Assembly (NCBI RefSeq): GCF_018326005.1
Contig: NZ_AP021903.1
Span: forward strand, 5,135,001 to 5,199,000
Source of the DNA: Pseudomonas sp. Seg1
GTDB taxonomy: Bacteria; Pseudomonadota; Gammaproteobacteria; Pseudomonadales; Pseudomonadaceae
DNA length: 64,000 bases
Direction of reading: 5' to 3'
Part shown: positions 25,298 through 34,476 of the stretch, one piece after another
Position numbering within the stretch: the stretch's first letter is position 1
Layout of the letters: the number at the start of each line of letters is the position of its first letter
The notes under the pieces: model-generated
The model's database searches: none
Told to the model about the DNA's origin: nothing
Seen by the model: only the letters and a program-made list of their open reading frames with translations
Position numbers and translations under genes: made by a program

Positions 25298-25912
25298 TCA
25301 GTACCCGACAGTAAACCGCTGGCGTGAATGCTTCGGCGTTTCCACTTCGTCGATCAGCGCAATCGCGTAATCAGCAAAGGTAATCCAGCTACGCCCCTCG
25401 GCACTCACCAGCAGATGATCCTGGCCGACACGGAAACTCCCCGTGCGCTCACCTTCAACAAACTCCGCCGACGGCGACAGAAAGGTCCAGTCCAGCTCCT
25501 GCTCCTGACGCAACGCCTCAAGAAACGCCGCACCCGCACTGGCCTCTGCTTTGTACTCCGCCGGGAAGCCTGCGCTGTCGATCACTCGCGTATCGTCCGG
25601 AAGCAACAGTGAACCGGCACCGCCGACCACCAACAGACGCTTCACCTCCGCCTGTTTCACCGGCCCGACAATCGCGCTGGCCGGCACCGTGGCGAAGTGC
25701 GCGGCGGTAATCACGACATCGTGCCCGGCAACGGCATCTTGCAGCGCCGCCGCATCCAGCACATCGACATTCTTGCTGACCACGCCGGCACGGGCGCCGA
25801 TCTTCGAAGTATCGCGGGCGATAGCAGTAACGCTATGGCCGCGACGCAGGGCTTCTTCCAGCAGTTGGCTACCGGCACGGCCGGTGGCACCAATGATTGC
25901 GATCTTGCTCAT
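25298..25912 (-). CDS. NAD(P)-binding oxidoreductase-like protein (NmrA/SDR_a5 type)
   Basis: This 204-residue Rossmann protein begins MSKIAIIGATGRAGSQLLEE, with the GxxGxxG nucleotide loop, and continues with VVITAAHFATVP and RLLVVGGAGSLLLPD. It lacks the YxxxK catalytic pair of classical SDRs, like the YwnB/NmrA-type group, which includes NAD(P)-sensing regulators and flavin or quinone reductases. It lies 45 bases downstream of the MBL-fold gene on the same strand. Confidence 0.8.
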   Translation of the reverse strand: MSKIAIIGATGRAGSQLLEEALRRGHSVTAIARDTSKIGARAGVVSKNVDVLDAAALQDAVAGHDVVITAAHFATVPASAIVGPVKQAEVKRLLVVGGAGSLLLPDDTRVIDSAGFPAEYKAEASAGAAFLEALRQEQELDWTFLSPSAEFVEGERTGSFRVGQDHLLVSAEGRSWITFADYAIALIDEVETPKHSRQRFTVGY

Positions 25913-25957
25913 GACATTCTCCAGTTGGCTTGAGAGTGCTGCGTTTTCAGATTCGGC

Positions 25958-26836
25958 TTACCACTGCATTTCGCCCTTGGCGACTTTCGCGCTCAGCTCC
26001 AGCGAGCTCTCCTCGCCCAGTGTCGGGTAGCGCTTTTTCATTGCCGCGATCAGCGCAGCGGAGTCTTTGGCCTTGGCCGTTTCCTGATCGAAAGCCTTAA
26101 TGTAGTCGGCGGTGAATTTCACGCTGGCCAGCGAGCGGCTGCTTTCACCCAGGTAATGCCCCGGCACCACGGTTTTCGGCTTGAGGGTTTCGATCGAGTG
26201 CAGGGTTTGCAGCCAGTCGGCGTGGGATTGCGCGGTCTGGGTATCGGCCATCCAGACATGGATGTTCTCGGCGACAACCACGCCACCGACCACAGCCTTG
26301 AGCGATGGAATCCACACGAAGCTGCGATCCGGTTGTTTGCCGTCAAGGCCGACCACCTGCAATTTCTGCCCTTCGAGCATCAGGCTGTCGCCCTTGAGCA
26401 CGCCCGGCACGATGGTTTTCGCTGGCACGTCGGCGCCCATTTTCGGACCCCAGAACGCCAGTTTGCCTGCGACGGTTTTGGTGATGTGATCCACGGTCGG
26501 TTGCGAGGCCAGTACCTTGGCGTCGGGGAAGGCTTTGGTCAGGGTGTCGAGGCCGAAATAGTAATCCGGATCACCGTGACTGATGTAAATGGTGGTCAGG
26601 TGCTTACCGCTGGCGCGGATCTTTTCCACCACTTGCTCGGCCTGGGATTTGCCGAACTGCGCATCGACGAGGATCGCGTCTTTTGCGCCGCTGACCAGTA
26701 CCGAGGTCACCGGAAAGATGGCGTTGGTGCCCGGGTTGTAGACATCCAGGGTCAGGTTGGCAGCGGCGGCATGCGCGGCAAAGCCAAGGGAAGCGGTGGC
26801 GAGTAGAACGCGTTTGAGTGTGGTGAAACCGATCAT
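25958..26836 (-). CDS. Periplasmic MBL-fold hydrolase-like protein with altered metal motif
   Basis: This 292-residue protein has a signal peptide (about residues 1-26, ending AAHAAAA) and a metallo-beta-lactamase fold: SVLVSGAKDAILVDAQFGKS, IYISHGDPDYYFG (residues 84-94) and VVPGHYLGES (about 222-232). The canonical HxHxDH is replaced by H87-G-D89-P-D91-Y92: two of the four histidines are changed, while the later PGH histidine (227) is kept. Metal content and activity are therefore uncertain. GGGAG precedes the chosen ATG; the longer open frame upstream overlaps the divergent LysR gene. Regulation by that LysR protein is likely. Confidence 0.78.
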   Translation of the reverse strand: MIGFTTLKRVLLATASLGFAAHAAAANLTLDVYNPGTNAIFPVTSVLVSGAKDAILVDAQFGKSQAEQVVEKIRASGKHLTTIYISHGDPDYYFGLDTLTKAFPDAKVLASQPTVDHITKTVAGKLAFWGPKMGADVPAKTIVPGVLKGDSLMLEGQKLQVVGLDGKQPDRSFVWIPSLKAVVGGVVVAENIHVWMADTQTAQSHADWLQTLHSIETLKPKTVVPGHYLGESSRSLASVKFTADYIKAFDQETAKAKDSAALIAAMKKRYPTLGEESSLELSAKVAKGEMQW

Positions 26837-26950
26837 CTGTTGCTCCCGTGTCCGAATGCCATGTCTGGCGATGGGACAGAGCTTAGTTGCCTGACTCAGT
26901 ACAAAAAATGCGATGCTTGAACATAGTTTGTTTCTAAAAGCGGGCAAATC

Positions 26951-27856
26951 ATGGATCGTCTCCAAGCAATGCGGGTGTTTGTCACGGTGGTGGACCTGGG
27001 CAGCCAGTCGGCGGCGGCCGATCATCTGGATCTCTCACGCCCGGTGGTGTCGCGTTATCTGGCGGAGCTGGAGGACTGGGTCGGCGCGCGCCTGATGCAC
27101 CGCACCACGCGCAAATTGAGCCTGACTGCAGCCGGCAGTGAAATCCTGCCACGTTGCCGGCAGATGATTGAACTGTCGACCGACATGCAGGCCGCCGTCA
27201 GCGAACCCCACGATGCGCCGCGCGGACTCCTGCGGATCAGCGTCAGCACCTCGTTCGGCCAGGCGCAACTGGCCGATGCGATGGCGGCTTACGTCAAGCG
27301 CCAGCCAGGCGTGAGTATCGACATGCAAATGCTCGATCGAACGGTGAATCTGGTGGATGAGCGGATCGACCTGGCGATCCGCACCAGCAATGACCTGGAC
27401 CCGAACCTGATCGCCCGGCGCTTGACCGTGTGCCGCTCGGTGGTGTGCGCCTCCCCGGCCTATCTGCGAGAGCATCCGGCGCCGCAGCGAGTTGAAGAAT
27501 TGAGCCGGCACAATTGCCTGACTCACTCGTATTTCGGCAAAAGCCTGTGGCATTTCGAGGAGGACGGCGAGCCCGTTTCGGTACCGGTGCAGGGCAATAT
27601 CAGCGCCAACGAGGCCAGCACCTTATTGCGCGCGACGCTGGCCGGCGCGGGCGTGGCGATGCTGCCGACGTATCAGGCCGGGGTGCATATTCATTCAGGA
27701 GAGTTGATTCGCTTGCTGCCGCAGGCTGAGCCGCGTCAGATGAACATCTATGCGGTCTATGCCTCGCGCAAACACATGCCGGCGGCGCTGCGCAGCATGC
27801 TGGATTTTCTCGTGGAGCGCTTTCCTGAAAATCCGCAATGGGACGTTGATCTGTAA
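26951..27856 (+). CDS. LysR-family regulator
   Basis: This 301-residue protein has a winged-helix domain (MDRLQAMRVFVTVVDLGS, DHLDLSRPVVSRYLAELED) and the CrgA-type substrate-binding domain (DLAIRTSNDLDPNLIARRL, VCASPAYLREH, AGAGVAMLPTYQA). Helix 2 has P-V-V-S-R in place of the commoner A-V-S-R. It is divergent from the MBL-fold gene with 114 bases between starts and probably regulates the MBL/oxidoreductase pair. Confidence 0.85.
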   Translation: MDRLQAMRVFVTVVDLGSQSAAADHLDLSRPVVSRYLAELEDWVGARLMHRTTRKLSLTAAGSEILPRCRQMIELSTDMQAAVSEPHDAPRGLLRISVSTSFGQAQLADAMAAYVKRQPGVSIDMQMLDRTVNLVDERIDLAIRTSNDLDPNLIARRLTVCRSVVCASPAYLREHPAPQRVEELSRHNCLTHSYFGKSLWHFEEDGEPVSVPVQGNISANEASTLLRATLAGAGVAMLPTYQAGVHIHSGELIRLLPQAEPRQMNIYAVYASRKHMPAALRSMLDFLVERFPENPQWDVDL

Positions 27857-27865
27857 ACCCGATCC

Positions 27866-27960
27866 CCTGTAGGAGTGAGCCTGCTCGCGATAGCGGAGTG
27901 TCAGGTAACCTCTATCCGACTGACACTCCGCTATCGCGAGCAGGCTCACTCCTACAGGGG
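27866..27960 (+). repeat. REP pair, TGTAGGAGTGAGCCTGCTCG family
   Basis: Near-perfect inverted copies (27866-27896 and 27928-27958) directly after the LysR gene. Confidence 0.9.
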
Positions 27961-28076
27961 GGCTATCAGCGTGCTGAATGCCCGGTTACAAGCTCAAGCA
28001 CACTCGCTGGCAACTCCCCACCGCTGACCTATGCTGAAAGTAATACCGCAGGGTATGTCGTTCAGAGGTCTACGCC

Positions 28077-28253
28077 ATGAACATCAAAACAAGAAGGTAC
28101 GTCGCGATTTTCATCACCTGCGCCGCCACGCTGGCGCTGTACGGCACCGCCGCCTGGCGGGTCGAACAGCTGCGACAGCTGCCGCGCGAGTATGCGAGCT
28201 GCAACTTCGAGCGCTGCATTCCGCACAATGCCACGCTGAACGCATTGCGCTGA
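28077..28253 (+). CDS. 58-residue single-span membrane protein
   Basis: A small gene with AGAGG eight bases before its ATG. The product starts MNIKTRRYVAIFITCAATLA, has one membrane span at about residues 8-25 preceded by a basic K-T-R-R, and a short periplasmic tail with two cysteines in ASCNFERCIPHNA. The positive-inside rule places the tail outside the cytoplasm, where the cysteines could form a disulfide. I do not recognise a function. It is bounded on both sides by REP pairs and stands alone. Confidence 0.65.
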   Translation: MNIKTRRYVAIFITCAATLALYGTAAWRVEQLRQLPREYASCNFERCIPHNATLNALR

Positions 28254-28278
28254 GGCTGAGGCTGAGGCTGACTCATTA

Positions 28279-28372
28279 CCTGTGGGAGCTGGCTTGCCAG
28301 CGATTGCGGTCTGACATTCACCATTGAAGGTGACTGGGCCACCGCTATCGCTGGCAAGCCAGCTTTCACAGG
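28279..28372 (+). repeat. REP pair, GGCAAGCCAGCTCCCACAGG family
   Basis: Inverted copies at 28279-28304 and 28347-28372 (the second has TTTCACAGG in place of CCCACAGG), between the small membrane-protein gene and the convergent pobR. Confidence 0.88.
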
Positions 28373-28392
28373 TTTTTGTGGTGGTTATGAAA

Positions 28393-29277
28393 TTACTGCT
28401 CGGCCTTCAGCCGGTCGCGGAAAGCCTTCGGTGATATCCCCACCCTGCGCCGGAACAGGCGCGTGAAGTTGGTCGGATCGGAAAACCCCAGCAATTCCGA
28501 CATTTCGTAAATGGTCATGCTGGTGTACGTCAGCAAGCGCTTGGCTTCCAGCAGCTGACGCTCGTGCATGATCTGCAACGCCGGTTGCCCCGCCAGTTCA
28601 CGGCAGGTGCCGTTGAGGTGCGACACCGAAATCCCCAGTCGATGCGCGAGATCCTCTACCTTCACATGCTGGCGATAAGTCTCTTCCACCAGTTGAATAA
28701 ACCCATTGAGGTACTCGCGCTGGCGCTGTGGTCGCTGGCTGGCGTTATGGCGCACGATGGCCTGACGACTGACCCAGACCATGATCACACTGACCAGCGA
28801 ATGCATGAGCATTTCCCGCGCCGGTTGATGGCCGTTGTACTCGGCCTGCAACGCCGTAAACAGGCTGTTCAAGTAATCGCCGTCCTTGCCCGCCGGATAG
28901 CTTTCGGCTCGGGCCAGCGCATGCACGGCATCGCCCAGTTGCGCCTGCAGGTGATTGATCAGCGGCGTTGCCAGCGTGACGACGAACCCTTCGACGTCTT
29001 CGGAAAAACGAAAGCCATGCACCGACAGCGGTGGCAGGACTTGAATTGCAGGGGTGTGCAGTTGTGTGCGCTGGCCTTCGATCTCAAGCTCTGCCTGACC
29101 TTTGAAAACGAAGAGCAGCTGACACAGATCAGCATGGCGGTGGGGTTTGATTTCCCATTGATGTTCGCGACTGCGTGAGGAAATGGTTTCACAGTGCAGC
29201 AAGTCAGGGGTCGGCCAGTCCAGGCTTTCACCGTAGAGCTTGAACACCGGAATCGAAGGCAGCTCGGGCTTGTTCAT
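28393..29277 (-). CDS. pobR: AraC-family regulator of 4-hydroxybenzoate catabolism
   Basis: This 294-residue protein has an N-terminal cupin-type effector domain (QWEIKPHRHADLCQLLFVF, VLPPLSVHGFRFSEDVEG) and a C-terminal AraC helix-turn-helix pair (KVEDLAHRLGISVSHLN, IYEMSELLGFSDPTNFTRLF). It is divergent from pobA, the arrangement of the AraC-type PobR in Pseudomonas that activates pobA in response to 4-hydroxybenzoate. MNKPELPS is chosen as start; a longer frame has no ribosome site. Confidence 0.85.
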   Translation of the reverse strand: MNKPELPSIPVFKLYGESLDWPTPDLLHCETISSRSREHQWEIKPHRHADLCQLLFVFKGQAELEIEGQRTQLHTPAIQVLPPLSVHGFRFSEDVEGFVVTLATPLINHLQAQLGDAVHALARAESYPAGKDGDYLNSLFTALQAEYNGHQPAREMLMHSLVSVIMVWVSRQAIVRHNASQRPQRQREYLNGFIQLVEETYRQHVKVEDLAHRLGISVSHLNGTCRELAGQPALQIMHERQLLEAKRLLTYTSMTIYEMSELLGFSDPTNFTRLFRRRVGISPKAFRDRLKAEQ

Positions 29278-29434
29278 CACTTCAATCCAGGCCTCTTGTC
29301 TTGCGGGCGATAATCGCACCGATTGGCAGAATGTACAGGTATCGGCTCAGTTTTCACCTTCAATTGACAGACCCGCAAGGGAAAAATGCAAGCACTCGAT
29401 CCATAAAAAATATTCACCGGCCCTGGTCGCGTGA

Positions 29435-30649
<1,215 letters not shown>

Positions 30650-30710
30650 CCTGCTACCGACTTACACTGGCGAGCACTTACCCGCTCGCCCTCGCCTTGC
30701 GGGTCAATCA

Positions 30711-32246
30711 ATGCCCGCAGGTTCGCCCGTGACCAATCTCAATCACCCCGAAACGCCCAAACCGGCCATTCGCAGCGTGCTGGTCGCGCTGATGATGGCG
30801 ATCTTTCTTGGCGCGCTGGACCAGACCATCGTCGCCGTATCGATGCCGGCCATTTCCGCTCAGTTCAAGGACGTCAGCCTGCTGGCCTGGGTGATTTCCG
30901 GGTACATGGTGGCAATGACTGTGGCGGTGCCGATCTACGGCAAGCTCGGCGATTTGTACGGGCGACGCAAACTGATGTTGTTCGGCATGGGCCTGTTTAC
31001 CCTGGCGTCGCTGTTCTGCGGCATGGCCCAGAGCATGGAGCAATTGGTGCTGGCGCGGATCCTTCAGGGCATCGGCGCCGGCGGGATGATTTCGGTGAGT
31101 CAGGCGATCATCGGCGACATCGTGCCGCCGCGCGAACGCGGGCGCTATCAGGGTTACTTCAGCAGCATGTATGCAATGGCGAGCGTTGCCGGCCCGGTGC
31201 TGGGCGGCTACATGACCGAATACCTGTCGTGGCGCTGGGTGTTCCTGATCAACTTGCCGCTGGGCCTCGGCGCCTGGTGGGTCGCCCATCGCAATCTGCG
31301 CGGGCTGCCGATTCCCAATCGTAAACCGATCATCGATTACCTCGGCACCGTGCTGATGATCATCGGCCTGACCGCGTTGTTGCTCGGCATCACCGAGGTC
31401 GGTCAGGGCCACTCGTGGCGCAGCAGCGAAGTGCTTGGGCTGTTCGCTTGCGCGGTAGTGGTGCTGGCGATTTTTGTCTGGCATGAACGGCGTGCGCGCG
31501 AACCGTTGCTGCCGATGCACCTGTTCGCCAATCGCAATGCCTTGCTGTGCTGGTGCACGATTTTCTTCACCAGTTTCCAGGCGATTTCGCTGATCGTGCT
31601 GATGCCATTGCGCTTTCAAACGGTCACCGGCGCAGGCGCCGACAGTGCTGCATTGCATTTGCTGCCGTTGGCCATGGGCCTGCCGATCGGTGCTTTTTTT
31701 GCCGGGCGTCGCACCTCGGTGACCGGCCGTTACAAACCACAGATTCTGACCGGCGCGATTCTGATGCCGATCTCGATTCTCGGCATGGCCTTCAGTCCGC
31801 CCGAAGCAACCTTGATGAGCGGTCTGTTCATGCTGCTCAGCGGCATCGCCAGTGGCATGCAGTTCCCGACTTCACTGGTCGGCACGCAGAACTCGGTGGA
31901 ACAGCGCGACATCGGTGTGGCGACGAGCACCACCAATCTGTTCCGTTCACTGGGCGGCGCGGTGGGCGTGGCATTGATGTCGGCGCTGTTGCTGGCGTTG
32001 TTGCAGGATTCGAGTTTCGCCCATCTGGCGAGCAGTTCGCTGATCAACGAAGGCCATTCCGGCAATGTGCTGCTGGATGGTTTGAATGCCGCGCCGGGAG
32101 AGGCGCAAAACGCCTTGCGCGCAGAGCTTGCGGTAACGTTCCGGCATTTGCTGTGGGTCAGTGCGGCGGTGTCGCTGCTGGGCCTGGCGGCGGCGATTGC
32201 GATGCCGAACAACCTGCTGCGCGGCCGCGAACACGGCGCCAAATAA
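30711..32246 (+). CDS. DHA2-family MFS drug/solute transporter (14 spans)
   Basis: This transporter of about 511 residues has the EmrB/QacA signature: ALDQTIVAVSMPAI in span 1, GKLGDLYGRRKLM in loop 2-3, ARILQGIGAGGMISVSQAII and the antiporter motif GPVLGGYMTEYLSWRWVF. The frame stays open upstream through the end of pobA, but MPAGSPVTN (30711) or a GTG at 30729 are the sensible starts. It follows pobA by 61 bases and may be co-transcribed. Export of aromatic or toxic intermediates is plausible but unproven. Confidence 0.82.
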   Translation: MPAGSPVTNLNHPETPKPAIRSVLVALMMAIFLGALDQTIVAVSMPAISAQFKDVSLLAWVISGYMVAMTVAVPIYGKLGDLYGRRKLMLFGMGLFTLASLFCGMAQSMEQLVLARILQGIGAGGMISVSQAIIGDIVPPRERGRYQGYFSSMYAMASVAGPVLGGYMTEYLSWRWVFLINLPLGLGAWWVAHRNLRGLPIPNRKPIIDYLGTVLMIIGLTALLLGITEVGQGHSWRSSEVLGLFACAVVVLAIFVWHERRAREPLLPMHLFANRNALLCWCTIFFTSFQAISLIVLMPLRFQTVTGAGADSAALHLLPLAMGLPIGAFFAGRRTSVTGRYKPQILTGAILMPISILGMAFSPPEATLMSGLFMLLSGIASGMQFPTSLVGTQNSVEQRDIGVATSTTNLFRSLGGAVGVALMSALLLALLQDSSFAHLASSSLINEGHSGNVLLDGLNAAPGEAQNALRAELAVTFRHLLWVSAAVSLLGLAAAIAMPNNLLRGREHGAK

Positions 32247-32265
32247 AACAAGCACCACGAAACTC

Positions 32266-32355
32266 TGTAGGAGTGAGCCTGCTCGCGATGAGGGCGTGTC
32301 ATACAACAATGACGTCGACTGACACACCCTCATCGCGAGCAGGCTCACTCCTACA
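32266..32355 (+). repeat. REP pair, TGTAGGAGTGAGCCTGCTCG family
   Basis: Inverted copies at 32266-32292 and 32329-32355 between the convergent MFS and Cache-protein genes. Confidence 0.9.
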
Positions 32356-32367
32356 AGGGCCGATCAT

Positions 32368-33216
32368 TCACGGACTGTAGTAACCCACCGCCACAAGGAA
32401 ATGCCCGACCTTCTTCAGGTAGGCATGCTTGTCCTCGATCTTGCCGGTGACCGGGTTCTTCCAGCGGTATTCGTATTCGCCGTCATCCTGTTTGGCGATC
32501 AGCGCCAGAATCGGCTCGCCCACCGGTTTGCCTTCCGGGTCCTTGATCTTGCTGAAGTCGGTGTTGATCAGGCGCAGATTGGTGCCGTGGGCGACGTAGC
32601 GCTGGGTATCGAGATCCACGACAAACACGTACAGGTCGTCCTGCAAGTAGCCGCCCTTGAGCGAGTTGATTGCCGTCAGCGTGCCTTTCTCGTTTTTGCC
32701 CAGGTCAGTGGCGGCTTTGTCGAGCAGCGCTTTGGCTTGCTCGGCCGAGGCCCGTGGCAGGTAATAACCGACGGCGAGAATCCGCTGGCCGATGCGCTGA
32801 TAAAACACATGCTTGCGTTCGACCTTGCCGTCGGCCCAGTTCTGCCAGCGGTATTCGGCCTGCTGAATGCCGTTGCCTTCCGGCACCTTCAAGGCATCCT
32901 TGAACGCTTTCTGCAAATCCGCCGGCAGCACTTCGCTGACGTCGCGGCCAATCAAGGCTGACGATGGCCCGCCGCTGGCGAGCATCACGCCTTTGGTGTC
33001 GACCACGAACACGTAGCGATCCTTGTCGACGAATTCGCCTTGGCGGCTGAACGCGGCGAGTGCCTTGTCACCGTTGTCGTGGTAATAGGCCAGCGCTTTT
33101 TCCAGCAGGGCGATGGCGGCCTTGCTGTCATCCTTTTCCGTTGTCGCCGCGTTGACCTGGCCGAAACACATCAGCAGCACCGCGCCGACCCAGGCCAGCT
33201 TATGCAAAAACCCCAT
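32368..33216 (-). CDS. Secreted double-Cache domain protein
   Basis: This 282-residue protein has a signal peptide (MGFLHKLAWVGAVLLMCFGQ, cleavage after about VNA). The mature part contains two Cache_2-like modules: about residues 30-150 with YVFVVDTKGVMLASGG and QRIGQRILAVGYYLP, and about 155-282 with YVFVVDLDTQRYVAHGTN and KKVGHFLVAVGYYSP. It has no kinase, chemotaxis or cyclase output domain and no retained membrane anchor, so it is a free periplasmic sensor or carrier. GAGGGA precedes the ATG. Partners are not evident from the neighbours. Confidence 0.8.
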   Translation of the reverse strand: MGFLHKLAWVGAVLLMCFGQVNAATTEKDDSKAAIALLEKALAYYHDNGDKALAAFSRQGEFVDKDRYVFVVDTKGVMLASGGPSSALIGRDVSEVLPADLQKAFKDALKVPEGNGIQQAEYRWQNWADGKVERKHVFYQRIGQRILAVGYYLPRASAEQAKALLDKAATDLGKNEKGTLTAINSLKGGYLQDDLYVFVVDLDTQRYVAHGTNLRLINTDFSKIKDPEGKPVGEPILALIAKQDDGEYEYRWKNPVTGKIEDKHAYLKKVGHFLVAVGYYSP

Positions 33217-33310
33217 GACGCATCCCTCGTTCCTGTTGGTGTTTCAAGAGCGTAGACGGGTTGGGGTGATGTATGGATATTCAGAAGGTTTCTGGAAATG
33301 ACACAGTCCC

Positions 33311-33465
33311 CTGTGGTGAAAGGGGATTATCTGTGGTGAGGGGATTTATCCCCGATGGGTTGCGCAGCAGCCCTACAACCATTCAGCTCGGTGTGTCAGA
33401 AAATATGTGTTGCTTGAATTGGGGCTGCTTCGCTACCCATCGGGGATAAATCCCCTCACCACAGG
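33311..33465 (+). repeat. Inverted repeat, GAGGGGATTTATCCCCGAT family
   Basis: Main arms at 33331-33370 and 33421-33465, with a partial extra copy of the outer part (33311-33330) in direct orientation at the left. It lies upstream of the Cache gene and downstream of the coiled-coil gene. Confidence 0.88.
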
Positions 33466-33495
33466 ATTTACCCACTCCACAAAAATGCTGTTCGG

Positions 33496-34350
33496 TTAAG
33501 GCCGGGCATTGATCTGCTGTTGCAAGTTCTGGATCTGCGCCTGAAGCGTATTGATGTTGCGGGTCATCTGAGCGCGAAAAGCGTCGAATTCGGCGGTGTT
33601 GCCGCCACCCTGCGGCGCTGCCGGGCGGTTGTCCTGTTCGCTTTTGAGGACGACGATTTCCTGCTCCAGACGATCAATCGCCGCGCTCGGATTGCCCTGC
33701 TTCTTCAATGCCGCGATGTCCGCGCCAAGGCTCTTGAACTGGGCATCGAAGCCCTTGAGCTGCGCATCGACCTTGCTGGTATCAGCCGGCGTACTTTTCA
33801 CCGTCGCCAGTTCTGCGCCAAGGGCTTTGACCTGTGCCTGCAACTGGGTATTGGCGTTCTGCAGCTCGGTGGTCTGCGCGGTCATCTGCGCCAGACGCTT
33901 GTCCAGATCGCTGGCCTGACCGGCCACGCCTTGCTGCTGCTTGCTCTGATCGAGCAACTTGCCTTCCAGCTGCTTGATCTGCAGCTTCAAGGCTTCGCTA
34001 TCGCTGGTGACATTGCTCTGGCTGGCCACGACCTTGCCGGAAATGTCTTGCAGGCGCCCCGCCGCTTCCTCACTGATACGCGCGAAACTTTCCTGGGTCG
34101 CCACCAGTTGCTGTTCCATCAGCGAAATCTGCTGGAAGCTCCACCAGGCCAGACCGATGAACGCAAAGAACAGCGCGCCCACCAGTGCCCACAACGGCCC
34201 GGTGCTGGCGGCCTTGACCTTGACCACAGGCGGCGTGCGCGAGTGCACGGAGGTGCGGCTGGTGGTCGGAATGTCATCGTCGTCGAAGGTGTCGGCACGC
34301 AAGCTCGGAACATCATCGAAATCGTCGTGGGCATCATTACGCATGGACAT
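33496..34350 (-). CDS. Membrane-anchored coiled-coil protein
   Basis: This 284-residue protein has an acidic, low-complexity cytoplasmic N-terminus (DDFDDVPSLRADTFDDDDIP) and one membrane span at about residues 52-70 (ALVGALFFAFIGLAWWSF). A long, presumably periplasmic coiled coil at 72-280 is rich in Gln, Leu and Lys, with a Pro/Gly break (PAAPQGGGN) before a final helix. It is conserved in Pseudomonas without a known role; the shape suggests an envelope scaffold. AAGGT precedes the ATG. Confidence 0.72.
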   Translation of the reverse strand: MSMRNDAHDDFDDVPSLRADTFDDDDIPTTSRTSVHSRTPPVVKVKAASTGPLWALVGALFFAFIGLAWWSFQQISLMEQQLVATQESFARISEEAAGRLQDISGKVVASQSNVTSDSEALKLQIKQLEGKLLDQSKQQQGVAGQASDLDKRLAQMTAQTTELQNANTQLQAQVKALGAELATVKSTPADTSKVDAQLKGFDAQFKSLGADIAALKKQGNPSAAIDRLEQEIVVLKSEQDNRPAAPQGGGNTAEFDAFRAQMTRNINTLQAQIQNLQQQINARP

Positions 34351-34476
34351 TGAGGCAACCTTTGTGAAACGCGGTGATGGCTAAATGCTGCGAAGTATAA
34401 CCGCCGCAGCCGCAGGGATTGACCCTCAACCTGCGGTGCGGTTCATTGCCGGTCGGCCGAATCGTTGCAATGCGTT

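Noticed and set aside
28250..28271. GAGGCT hexamer repeated three times
   Set aside because: Too short to treat as a functional satellite; likely slippage at the stop codon of the small gene.
28070..28369. 99-codon minus-strand frame through a REP pair
   Set aside because: Its translation is partly repeat DNA and it opposes a better-supported 58-codon gene with its own ribosome site.
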